Both the position numbers and the translations under genes were made by a program. The notes under the pieces were generated by a model that saw only the letters and a program-made list of their open reading frames with translations, was not told where the DNA came from and ran no database searches. DNA of 64,000 nt, taken from Acinetobacter lwoffii. Lineage in GTDB: Bacteria; Pseudomonadota; Gammaproteobacteria; Pseudomonadales; Moraxellaceae. Location: positions 2,108,001-2,172,000 of the forward strand of contig NZ_CP118963.1 in NCBI RefSeq assembly GCF_029024105.1, in the 5' to 3' direction. Positions 48,622 through 57,065 of the stretch are shown one piece after another. Each line of letters begins with the position of its first letter. Within the stretch, counting starts at the first letter, position 1.

Positions 48622-49533
48622 ATGAAAGTTATTTTTATTCATGGAATGAACCAGCAACATCATAGTGCTGCATCGATCCGCCAGCGCTGGCTGCATATAC
48701 TTCAAAAAGGCATTCGCAAACACCGTCATGATGCCAGATTCAGTTATTTACGACGTCACATTCACATTCCATTTTATGGAGACTTACTTTCACACTATAA
48801 CGTTCGCAACATCCTGAATGCTGGAACCTTGATGCCCCAGCAATGGCCCAGCTTTCGTTTCCGTCAACCTGTCCATCCTCAGCTTCCTGCACCCGTTCCA
48901 CGTCCTGGCTGGCGCAAGCCCGTGATTTCCGATCTTCCCCAGCTTCATTTGAATGGCCCGATGGATTTTAAACAGAAATTCAAATTTATTACCACGCTAA
49001 GCAAAAATGTTGCACTGCGCGACTTTGTATTGTTGCTGAATTATTTTCCCAGTCTGCATCGGAGCCTGCTTCAAAAATTTCTGATTGAAACCTATCTGTA
49101 TCTCGACAATCCTGCTTTCATGAAGGAAGTTCATGAGCGAATTGCCCGGCAATTGAATGGTCGCAAACCTTGTATTGTGATTGCTCATTCTCTGGGCAGT
49201 GTGATTGCCTATAATTATCTTATTCAGCATCCTGAACTGAACGTACAGCGTTTTATTACTTTAGGATCGCCATTAGCCTTTCAGGTGATCCAGTCACATT
49301 TACCGCAACCCATTGTACGACCTGCAGCAATTACAGGCGACTGGATAAATTTTTATTCAACTGATGATTTTCTTACCGCCTTTCCTCTTACACAACCGCC
49401 ATTTCAGTTTCAACCCGCAATTATTAACCACGGCATTCGTACCCATATTCACCGCCCGCATGATATTACCGGCTATTTACTCCATCCGCAGGTAGTAGAA
49501 GCAATTCTGGAATTGCTTAAAAATCCAGCTTAA
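48622..49533 (+). CDS. Alpha/beta hydrolase, tandem paralog 2
   Basis: A 303-residue paralog of the preceding gene with the same motifs: I-F-I-H-G-M-N-Q-Q, V-I-A-H-S-L-G-S-V-I-A-Y-N-Y, G-S-P-L-A-F-Q and D-W-I-N-F-Y-S-T-D-D-F. It differs mainly in the proline-rich middle (P-V-P-R-P-G-W-R-K-P). The ribosome-binding site GAGG is within CCTC-CGT-GAGG before the ATG. The 245-base gap between the copies has its own promoter-like TATACT. Duplicate genes with separate promoters suggest diverged regulation. Confidence 0.75.
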   Translation: MKVIFIHGMNQQHHSAASIRQRWLHILQKGIRKHRHDARFSYLRRHIHIPFYGDLLSHYNVRNILNAGTLMPQQWPSFRFRQPVHPQLPAPVPRPGWRKPVISDLPQLHLNGPMDFKQKFKFITTLSKNVALRDFVLLLNYFPSLHRSLLQKFLIETYLYLDNPAFMKEVHERIARQLNGRKPCIVIAHSLGSVIAYNYLIQHPELNVQRFITLGSPLAFQVIQSHLPQPIVRPAAITGDWINFYSTDDFLTAFPLTQPPFQFQPAIINHGIRTHIHRPHDITGYLLHPQVVEAILELLKNPA

Positions 49534-49664
49534 ACCATGTAATTTTCCAGTATTTTCTCTAGATTGTTTTAAATTTATGCACTCAACCCAGAAAATCATT
49601 TTTTTTATGGAAATGCGTTTGACACCCCCCTGTTTTCACCCTATTATACGCCCACCTCTGAAAC

Positions 49665-49740
49665 GTCCCTATCGTCTAGAGGCCTAGGACATCGCCCTTT
49701 CACGGCGGTAACCGGGGTTCGAATCCCCGTAGGGACGCCA
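49665..49740 (+). tRNA. tRNA-Glu (UUC), copy 3
   Basis: Identical 76-base sequence, anticodon TTC; first of three tandem copies. Confidence 0.96.
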
Positions 49741-49764
49741 ATTTTCAGAAGTACATTTTATTAA

Positions 49765-49840
49765 GTCCCTATCGTCTAGAGGCCTAGGACATCGCCCTTT
49801 CACGGCGGTAACCGGGGTTCGAATCCCCGTAGGGACGCCA
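49765..49840 (+). tRNA. tRNA-Glu (UUC), copy 4
   Basis: Identical 76-base sequence, 24 bases after copy 3. Confidence 0.96.
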
Positions 49841-49886
49841 TTACTTCAAGCTAAAAGTAGCGGTTTTAAAATTTATCTTCTGTACT

Positions 49887-49962
49887 GTCCCTATCGTCTA
49901 GAGGCCTAGGACATCGCCCTTTCACGGCGGTAACCGGGGTTCGAATCCCCGTAGGGACGCCA
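49887..49962 (+). tRNA. tRNA-Glu (UUC), copy 5
   Basis: Identical 76-base sequence, 46 bases after copy 4 and followed by a terminator. Confidence 0.96.
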
Positions 49963-49986
49963 TATTCGAGATGGCAACATCTCAAC

Positions 49987-50021
49987 AAAAAGCCCGAGCA
50001 TTGCGACTCGGGCTTTTTTTA
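49987..50021 (+). terminator. Terminator after the tRNA-Glu cluster
   Basis: AAAAAGCCCGAG-CATTGCGA-CTCGGGCTTTTTTT, intrinsic terminator. The 248 bases to the next gene show no coding sequence. Confidence 0.85.
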
Positions 50022-50269
50022 TCTTGCAAATTTTATTTCTGAAAACTTTAAACCTTGTTTTTATCATTCGTTCAAATCTAGCTCTCTTTCTGGGGGCTGC
50101 CATCCCATTCTTAATTTTACAATTTGTATTGTTTTAACATTTCTATGCATAGAAATATCCGTTCATTTTCATTTAAAGCAATACACCAATAAATTAGAAC
50201 AAAAATTCAACACCCTGCTTTTAGAGGGCACGTTAAGGTAAATCAAGAGAAATCTGCAAGGATCAGATT

Positions 50270-51691
50270 ATGTTCGTCAGCACAGAGCTAAGTTTACCTT
50301 TATCGCCAAATAAAAATCATAATTATCAAATTAAAAGCTTTAAGGATTGGGTCGACTTTTTTCAAGATACTGAAATTTCGACATATACCAAAACTGAAAA
50401 AGCTGAATCTTATTTGAGCGATCTGATTAAAAATTTAAATATTGATACTCTCGGATGGTTAGATCAGCCCGCACAGGTTGAACAGCATCTTTTAGAACAA
50501 CATCATCAAATCTGTGCCACTTTCCAGGCCTATGTCAATCGCCGTAAACAGCAGCAGCCTCGGGAATATTTTCCAACGGTTTCTCATGCTTTCGAATTCC
50601 TGGCCAAAGTTGCACCGGTCAAACTGGTCGATGGTTCCTGGTTATATTCGACCGTGCCAAACTGTAATCAGCCCGAGCTAAAAGATTTGATTTACATCTA
50701 TCTCGAAGAGCTTGGTTTAGGGCATCCGCGTGCCAATCATGTCACCATGTATCAGGACCTGTTGAGTCATTATGAGCTGAACAGTTACACCGAGCATTTG
50801 GATGACAGTTACTACGAACAGGCTGCCGTACAGCTAGCACTAGCTTATGCCCCAGCCAAATATTTACCTTTGGTCATTGGCTTTAATCTCGGCTATGAAC
50901 AGTTACCGCTACATCTGTTAATCACCAATTATGAACTGGCTGAACTGGGTATCGATCCGCATTATTTCAATGTGCACATTACTATTGATAATGTTCACAA
51001 TGGTCATGCACAGAAATCCCTGCAAGCGTTTATCCAGCATTTTAATCAAGCTGAAGATCCACAAATTTATCTTGAACTGATTAAAAAAGGCTATGTTCTG
51101 AATGACATCGGCAAAAGTTCCTCCCAGATCATTAAGGAACTGGATATTGGGCAGATGGCTTTAAAAGTTTTCCAGAATAAAGCGCTGATTGGTCAATATA
51201 TTCATAATCAGAAATGCCAGTTTAGTGGCAAGACCATCAATGACTGGTTATCCAATCCTGCCCAGATTGCCGAGTTTTTGCAGGTCATGATTGACAAAGG
51301 CTGGATCGTAAAAGATGCACCAGTGGAGCAAAGCCGTTTCTGGAAAATGATAGATCATCCGGAAGGTAAAATGTTTGGGGTTTTTAATGCAACCGAAAAA
51401 CAGATTATTAAAGACTGGATTCAGGGTGCAAGCTTAGCAACTCGCCTGTCCTCTCGTAGTGCAGCGCCATCACAAGCAAAAATTGAACCTGCAATGAGCC
51501 GCATGGACCAGCAGCGCTTGAATCAGTTAAAAAGCCGCTTTATGCGCTGTGAAGGTGCTGAACAGAAAATTGATCTACTGATTCCTTATACTGCACCGCA
51601 TATGCATCACACCGAAATAGGCTTATGGGCGACTCGTCAGTTAAGCCAGTTATTATTTCCTTTTCAGACCCAGGCGATGCATTATTCCTAA
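50270..51691 (+). CDS. Iron-containing redox enzyme family protein (heme-oxygenase-like diiron fold)
   Basis: A 473-residue, largely helical protein. Y-L-E-E-L-G-L-G-H-P-R-A-N-H (about 144-157) is the hallmark of the heme-oxygenase-like 'iron-containing redox enzyme' family, and I-T-I-D-N-V-H-N-G-H-A (238-247) supplies the second half of the metal site; candidate ligands are E147, H157, E210, H236, D240 and H243. Known members oxidise or cleave fatty acids and amines using two irons. Residues 330-473 are an extra C-terminal domain. Reaction unknown. It stands alone between the tRNA-Glu cluster and a bidirectional terminator. Confidence 0.7.
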   Translation: MFVSTELSLPLSPNKNHNYQIKSFKDWVDFFQDTEISTYTKTEKAESYLSDLIKNLNIDTLGWLDQPAQVEQHLLEQHHQICATFQAYVNRRKQQQPREYFPTVSHAFEFLAKVAPVKLVDGSWLYSTVPNCNQPELKDLIYIYLEELGLGHPRANHVTMYQDLLSHYELNSYTEHLDDSYYEQAAVQLALAYAPAKYLPLVIGFNLGYEQLPLHLLITNYELAELGIDPHYFNVHITIDNVHNGHAQKSLQAFIQHFNQAEDPQIYLELIKKGYVLNDIGKSSSQIIKELDIGQMALKVFQNKALIGQYIHNQKCQFSGKTINDWLSNPAQIAEFLQVMIDKGWIVKDAPVEQSRFWKMIDHPEGKMFGVFNATEKQIIKDWIQGASLATRLSSRSAAPSQAKIEPAMSRMDQQRLNQLKSRFMRCEGAEQKIDLLIPYTAPHMHHTEIGLWATRQLSQLLFPFQTQAMHYS

Positions 51692-51713
51692 AGCACTCCT
51701 AAGTGCCAGAAAT

Positions 51714-51749
51714 TAAAAAAACCGGACATTTGCAGTGTCCGGTTTTTTT
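51714..51749. terminator. Bidirectional terminator between convergent genes
   Basis: AAAAAAACCGGACA-TTTGCAG-TGTCCGGTTTTTTT has T runs on both strands and separates the diiron protein gene from the convergent oxidoreductase gene. Confidence 0.85.
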
Positions 51750-51757
51750 GATAAAAA

Positions 51758-53002
51758 TTAAGCCGATTTTCGTGAGTTTAATTGTCCCTTGATTACCGCT
51801 TTGACATTGCCTTTCAGATACTGCAAAAAGACTTTTAGTGGTGACAGTTTCGGATTAGGCTGCTTGCCTTTAGCAATTTCCTTAAACTGCGCGGCATACC
51901 AGATGATTTCCATAATCGCCATCTTGTCGACCATTGGAATACCGGTTTTAATTTTCTCAACCGCATAACGTACATCCTGCCCTGCAACCAGACGATTACC
52001 CAAGTCAGGTTCTACTGCAAAGGGACGTGCGATTCCAACAAAATCACAGGCACCACTGTCAAGCGCAGCATTCATGCCTTCAACTGTTCGGAATCCACCA
52101 GTGACCATGATATAGCACTTCACTTCCTGACGGATTTTTTCGGCAAAATCGAGGAAATAGGCTTCACGGGCAATGGTCGAGGCCTTGCGCTTGTCTGCTT
52201 TCACGCCGGCCATCGCAGGTGCTTCATAGCTACCACCTGACACTTCAATGATATCAATGCCTGCCGCGTCCATCGCTTTAAAGACATAGATGACATCTTC
52301 TTCGCTAATACCGCCGCGCTGGAAATCAGCTGAATTCAGCTTAACCGAAATAATAAAATTTTCCGAAGTCGCAGCACGAACAGCCTGATAGGTTTGCAGC
52401 AAGAAACGGGTACGATTCTCAATACTACCACCCCATTGATCCTGACGCTTATTGGTCAGCGGTGACAGAAACTGGCTAATCAGATAACCATGTGCCCCAT
52501 GCAACTGCACCCCCTCAAATCCTGCTTTTTCACAGATAGCAGCCGAAGTGGCAAAGCGCTGGATAATATCCAGGATTTCATCTTCACGCAGTTCCCGCGG
52601 GGTTCCAAAGCTCATTGCCAAAGCCGGACTAAATGGGACTGCGGACGGTGCAACCGTTTCTTGATTCAGGCCCTTAGGACACTGGCGGCCCGGATGCGAC
52701 AACTGGACCAATTGTACCATGCCATGCTGTTTGCCTACGTCGGCCCAGACTTTGAGCTGCGCCAGATCGCGTTCTGTTTCTACCACTACGACGCCCGGTT
52801 CATTCTTAGCACGATAATCCACCATGACATTACCCGTAATAGCACAACCCAAACCACCTTCGGCCCATGCTTCATACAACTTGAAATGCGCCTGATTGGG
52901 TTGGCCGGCATCATTGGCCAGTGCTTCACTCATGGCACCTTTAATGATGCGGTTTTTAAAAGTGATATTGCGAATTTGAATGGAATCGGCCAATTGAGTC
53001 AT
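51758..53002 (-). CDS. NADH:flavin oxidoreductase (Old Yellow Enzyme-like)
   Basis: A 414-residue FMN barrel protein from ATG at 53,002 (AGGA six bases upstream; a longer frame to 53,080 was rejected). V-Q-L-S-H-P-G-R-Q, E-G-V-Q-L-H-G-A-H-G-Y-L-I-S-Q-F-L-S-P, N-K-R-Q-D-Q-W-G-G-S-I-E-N-R-T-R-F and F-V-G-I-A-R-P are the family signatures. It lacks the Fe-S and NAD domains of FadH, so it is a stand-alone ene-reductase or a related demethylase-type enzyme. Substrate unknown. Confidence 0.85.
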   Translation of the reverse strand: MTQLADSIQIRNITFKNRIIKGAMSEALANDAGQPNQAHFKLYEAWAEGGLGCAITGNVMVDYRAKNEPGVVVVETERDLAQLKVWADVGKQHGMVQLVQLSHPGRQCPKGLNQETVAPSAVPFSPALAMSFGTPRELREDEILDIIQRFATSAAICEKAGFEGVQLHGAHGYLISQFLSPLTNKRQDQWGGSIENRTRFLLQTYQAVRAATSENFIISVKLNSADFQRGGISEEDVIYVFKAMDAAGIDIIEVSGGSYEAPAMAGVKADKRKASTIAREAYFLDFAEKIRQEVKCYIMVTGGFRTVEGMNAALDSGACDFVGIARPFAVEPDLGNRLVAGQDVRYAVEKIKTGIPMVDKMAIMEIIWYAAQFKEIAKGKQPNPKLSPLKVFLQYLKGNVKAVIKGQLNSRKSA

Positions 53003-53132
53003 GATCTGTCCTGATACGTTACTTTTATTTTGTACTCGTTTATAACGTAAGCCAGAACAATTGACAATCAGTCTTGTCAAATTTACACAATTTTTATCTG
53101 CTTATTTTTTCATGGTTAAAGATTTTTGTGAT

Positions 53133-54143
53133 TTAGTTTCTTGGATCAAAAGCATCCCGTACCGCTTCTCCCATATAGATTAGCAAACTCAGTACAATTG
53201 CCAAACTAAAGAATCCCGATAATGCCAGCCACGGTGCATTTAAGTTGTTTTTGGCCTGAAGCAAGAGTTCCCCTAGGGATGCCGACTCGGGTGGCAAACC
53301 ATACCCTAAAAAATCCAGCGCTGTCAGTGCAGTAATATTGGCGGTTAGCATAAAAGGTAACTGTGACAGGCTAGAACCTATCACATTGGGGAGAATATGT
53401 TTGAACATGATCCGTCCATCCCCGGCCCCAATACTTCTTGCTGCCCAGACGTATTCCAGATTTCTGGCGCGCAAAAACTCAGCGCGCACCATACTCACCA
53501 GTGTGGTCCAGCCAAATAACAGCATGATCAGAAATAGCCAGTAAATACTCGGGGTAAACAGACTGACCAGTACCATCACCATAAACAGCATCGGCAAACC
53601 GCTCCAGACTTCGAGTATGCGTTGCCCGATCAGGTCAATCCATCCACCATAATAACCCTGAATTGCCCCTGCTAAAATTCCCAGCACCGCAGACAATAAA
53701 GTCAGAGCAAAACCAAACAGTAATGAAATCCTTAAACCATATAGAATCCGTGCCAGAACATCACGGCCCTGATCATCTGTTCCCAGCCAGTTTTGCGCAC
53801 TCGGGGGCGATGGCACCGGTTCAGCCAGTTCAAAATTTGGCGTTTGATAGGAAAACGGAATGATGGGCCAGATCGCCCAGCCTTTTTCTGCAATCAGTTG
53901 CTGTACGGCAGGATCTTTATATTCTGCTTCTGTCTCAAATACCCCACCAAAAGTGGTTTCCGGATAGGATTTCAGGATGGGCAGATAAAAAGCATGATCA
54001 TATTTCACCAGCAAGGGTTTATCGTTAGCAATCAGTTCTGCACCCAAGGAAATGATGAAAATAGCACTGAAAATAATGAAGCAGCTAAAGCCCAGCTTAT
54101 GCTGCTTAAAACGTTGCCAGCGTATTTGCATCAAGGAAGACAT
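53133..54143 (-). CDS. yejE: Oligopeptide/microcin-C-type ABC permease YejE
   Basis: A 336-residue inner-membrane permease with an N-terminal helix, a periplasmic loop holding K-Y-D-H-A-F-Y-L-P-I-L-K-S-Y-P-E-T-T-F-G-G, and a permease core with G-T-D-D-Q-G-R-D-V-L-A-R-I-L-Y-G-L-R and the E-A-A-like R-S-I-G-A-G-D-G-R-I-M-F-K-H-I-L-P. These are YejE features. Its start overlaps the yejB stop (TAATG). The ATPase gene yejF, which normally follows, is not next to it. Confidence 0.87.
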   Translation of the reverse strand: MSSLMQIRWQRFKQHKLGFSCFIIFSAIFIISLGAELIANDKPLLVKYDHAFYLPILKSYPETTFGGVFETEAEYKDPAVQQLIAEKGWAIWPIIPFSYQTPNFELAEPVPSPPSAQNWLGTDDQGRDVLARILYGLRISLLFGFALTLLSAVLGILAGAIQGYYGGWIDLIGQRILEVWSGLPMLFMVMVLVSLFTPSIYWLFLIMLLFGWTTLVSMVRAEFLRARNLEYVWAARSIGAGDGRIMFKHILPNVIGSSLSQLPFMLTANITALTALDFLGYGLPPESASLGELLLQAKNNLNAPWLALSGFFSLAIVLSLLIYMGEAVRDAFDPRN

Positions 54144-55189
54144 TATTGTGATCCTCGACGTGAACTGAAATGAATTCTTGGATCAATCAGTTGATAGAGC
54201 AAATCGCTGAGTAAACGCAGTATCAGACCGAGCAAGGTGAAAATAAACAAAGTACCAAAAATCACCGGATAGTCACGCTGGATAATTGCCTCAAACCCTA
54301 AAACACCTAACCCATCCAGATTAAAAATAATCTCGATAAACAGGTTGCCCACGAAAAACACCCCGATCAGAACTTCGGGCAAACCTGCGATGAGCACTAA
54401 AATGGCATTCCGGAATACATGCCGATATAGCACTGCATATTCAGTTAAACCTTTTGCCCGTGCAGCCAGGACATATTGCTTGCTCAGCTCTTCTACAAAG
54501 GAAAATTTGACCAGATAGGTCAAACTGGCAAATCCGCCAAGCACCATGGCCAACAGCGGCAAGGCCATATGCCAGAAATAATCCTGAATTTTCGCAAAGA
54601 ATGAGAGTTCAGCAAAATTTTCAGAGCGAATTCCCTGCAAGGGAAACCAGTGCAGATAAGACCCGCCAGCAAAAAAGACGATGAGTAAAATGGCAAAAAT
54701 AAAGGCTGGAATGGCATAGCCCACGGCCAAAACTAGAGAGGTGGTCTGATCAAACAGACTGCCATGTTTGCGGGCTTTACTGATCCCTAAAGGAATGGAG
54801 ACCAGATAAATCAGCAAAGTACTCCACAGGCCTAAAGAAAGCGATACCGGAAATTTTTCCCAGATGAGTTCAGTCACAGGCTTGTCTTTGAAAAAACTCT
54901 GCCCCAGATCAAACTGCGCATAACGCGTTACCATTTCCCAAAAGCGGATATGCAGCGGCTGGTCAAAGCCGTATTGGGTATTGATCTGCTCAAGCATCTC
55001 CGGTGTGAGGCCTTGCTTTCCCTGATACTGCAATCCGGTATGCGTCAAACCATTGACCTGGTGCGCCTGATAAATCACCTGCTCCACCGGACCACCGGGT
55101 GCCAGCTGGATCACCATGAAATTGATCAGCAAAATGATCAGCAAGGTTGGAATCATCAGCAACAGACGTTTGAGAATATAAGTGCTCAT
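54143..55189 (-). CDS. yejB: Oligopeptide/microcin-C-type ABC permease YejB
   Basis: A 348-residue permease partner. The start I-L-K-R-L-L-L-M-I-P-T-L-L-I-I, the loop with Q-Y-G-F-D-Q-P-L-H-I-R-F-W and the E-A-A motif A-R-A-K-G-L-T-E-Y-A-V-L-Y-R-H-V-F match YejB/DppB. It lies 24 bases after yejA and overlaps yejE. Confidence 0.87.
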   Translation of the reverse strand: MSTYILKRLLLMIPTLLIILLINFMVIQLAPGGPVEQVIYQAHQVNGLTHTGLQYQGKQGLTPEMLEQINTQYGFDQPLHIRFWEMVTRYAQFDLGQSFFKDKPVTELIWEKFPVSLSLGLWSTLLIYLVSIPLGISKARKHGSLFDQTTSLVLAVGYAIPAFIFAILLIVFFAGGSYLHWFPLQGIRSENFAELSFFAKIQDYFWHMALPLLAMVLGGFASLTYLVKFSFVEELSKQYVLAARAKGLTEYAVLYRHVFRNAILVLIAGLPEVLIGVFFVGNLFIEIIFNLDGLGVLGFEAIIQRDYPVIFGTLFIFTLLGLILRLLSDLLYQLIDPRIHFSSRRGSQ

Positions 55190-55213
55190 GGCACTCCTTG
55201 ATAGGCTTGGAGC

Positions 55214-57055
55214 TTAATGCTGTTTGAAATAATCAGCCACATGTCTGGCCTTTGCCGCATCGACCCACCAGTAATCAATCCCGGCGGAGAGTTTAGGTTT
55301 TCGTTGCGGCTGCTGATACATATTCCAGTAAGCATACCAGTATTCGCCCGTACCATAAGTCAGAATATGATAATAGCCTGCACGCAGTAAACGGTCTAAT
55401 GCTCGGGTACTATTCACCAGCTGTTCACGGTTTTGAGCCTGTGTCACCTGCTGAATGACGGCATCAATGGCCGGATTTCGAATGCCGGCATAATTATAAT
55501 TACCTGGCTGCGTGGCGGCCTGACTGCCCCAGAACTGTTTCTGCTCCTGCCCCGGTGTCAGGGATTGCGGCATGGTATCGACAATCATATCAAACTGATA
55601 ATTCCGCAGCCGTTCATAATATTGCGCGGTTTCTACCATACGAATGCTGGCCTGAATGCCCAAGCGTTTTAAATGACGTAGATATGGCATCAGATCACGT
55701 TGCTGTTCCGCCTGATGTAACAGGAACTCAATCTGTACCGGTTGACCCGCAGCATTGACCAACTTCCCCTGTTGATAACGATAGCCTGCCTTTAATAGCA
55801 ATTGACGGGCCTTTAACAGATTGTTCCGGTTAAAACCGGAGGCATCTGACTGAGGATATTTCCAGTCCTCAAGTACCGCCTGACGTTGAACCGGATCAAG
55901 CTGCTTTAAATGGGGTTTTAAAATGTGCAGTTCTTGAATGCCTGGCCGTCCATGAGATGCAAGCTCGCTATTGGAAAAAAAGCTGTTCAGGCGCTGATAT
56001 TCACCATAGAACATGGCTTTATTCAGCCATTCAAAGTCATAGGCAAAACTCAAGGCTTGGCGGAAACGGATATCGGCAAAAGGCTGACGGCGGGTATTGA
56101 ATATCAGACTCTGGGTCGGAATCGGGTTGTGATGCTGAAAGCGGTAACGCTGCACCTGTCCTTGCCGAACGGCGGGAAACTGGTAGTCTTTCACCCAGCG
56201 GTTGACCTGTTTTTCCTCATGCAAGGTAAATTGGCCCGACTTGAAAGCTTCAAACTTGATTTCAGGACTACGATAATAACGATACTTGATCCGGTCAAAA
56301 TTATAACGCCCGCGATTGACCATCAAGTCTTTGCCCCAGTATCGGGGATTGCGTTTGTAGCTAATACTACGTCCAGCATCTATGTGTTCAATGACATAAG
56401 GCCCTGAACCCAGCATCGGTTTCAGCGTCAATTCTTTAAAATTACGTTTTTGCCATTCCTGTTTAGAATAAATGGGCATCTGCGCGACAATCATCGCCAT
56501 TTCCGGATTATGTCCGGATTTAAAATGCATTTTGACCTGTAAAGGTGACAGGACTTCCAGCCGGTTTAAATCAGCCAAATACATCTGCAGGCCAAAATTG
56601 GACTGGGTCTGAAACAGTTCAAAACTGTATTTGACATCTTGTGCAGTTACCGGCTGGCCATTACTAAACCGTGCTTTCGGATTTAAATGAAAAATAATAA
56701 AGGCAGTTTTCTTGGGGTCAAAACTGACTTTTTCCGCCAGCAAAGGATAGTACACACCGGGCTCATCCAGTGACTTGGACAGCAAACTGTCAAAAATATA
56801 GTTGCCCCCCTCAGTGACATTGCCCTTGCCATTCATGCTGTTCAAATTATCGAAACTGCCATCAGCTGCCAGAATCAGCGTACCGCCTTTCGGTGCTTGC
56901 GGATTGGCATAAGGCAGGGATTTGGCCTGGGCATATTTCGGCTGGCTATGTAGTGCAATATATGGGGTGGTGATCAGGGCTGCCCAACTGCTACTTACGA
57001 GCAGCGGGGCTAGCCAGATCAATCTGAAAGTTTTAAATAAATGCGCGAATCTCAT
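55214..57055 (-). CDS. yejA: Periplasmic peptide-binding protein YejA
   Basis: A 613-residue extracellular solute-binding protein (family 5) with a signal peptide (MRFAHLFKTFRLIWLAPLLVSSSWA). A-N-P-Q-A-P-K-G-G-T-L and F-D-N-L-N-S-M-N-G-K-G-N are characteristic of YejA, as are F-S-N-G-Q-P-V-T-A-Q-D-V-K-Y-S-F and the R-F-R-Q-A-L-S-F-A-Y-D-F-E-W. With yejB and yejE it imports peptides and, in E. coli, microcin C. It begins a three-gene minus-strand operon 11 bases after the transglycosylase stop. Confidence 0.88.
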   Translation of the reverse strand: MRFAHLFKTFRLIWLAPLLVSSSWAALITTPYIALHSQPKYAQAKSLPYANPQAPKGGTLILAADGSFDNLNSMNGKGNVTEGGNYIFDSLLSKSLDEPGVYYPLLAEKVSFDPKKTAFIIFHLNPKARFSNGQPVTAQDVKYSFELFQTQSNFGLQMYLADLNRLEVLSPLQVKMHFKSGHNPEMAMIVAQMPIYSKQEWQKRNFKELTLKPMLGSGPYVIEHIDAGRSISYKRNPRYWGKDLMVNRGRYNFDRIKYRYYRSPEIKFEAFKSGQFTLHEEKQVNRWVKDYQFPAVRQGQVQRYRFQHHNPIPTQSLIFNTRRQPFADIRFRQALSFAYDFEWLNKAMFYGEYQRLNSFFSNSELASHGRPGIQELHILKPHLKQLDPVQRQAVLEDWKYPQSDASGFNRNNLLKARQLLLKAGYRYQQGKLVNAAGQPVQIEFLLHQAEQQRDLMPYLRHLKRLGIQASIRMVETAQYYERLRNYQFDMIVDTMPQSLTPGQEQKQFWGSQAATQPGNYNYAGIRNPAIDAVIQQVTQAQNREQLVNSTRALDRLLRAGYYHILTYGTGEYWYAYWNMYQQPQRKPKLSAGIDYWWVDAAKARHVADYFKQH

Positions 57056-57065
57056 GATCCATTCA

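Noticed and set aside
42600..50000. CRISPR-like pattern because of repeated identical 76-bp units
   Set aside because: The repeats are complete tRNA-Glu genes with CCA, not CRISPR repeats; spacing is irregular and up to 4 kb.
49906..50103. Minus-strand frame covering tRNA-Glu copy 5
   Set aside because: Runs through a tRNA gene and terminator and has no start signal; not coding.
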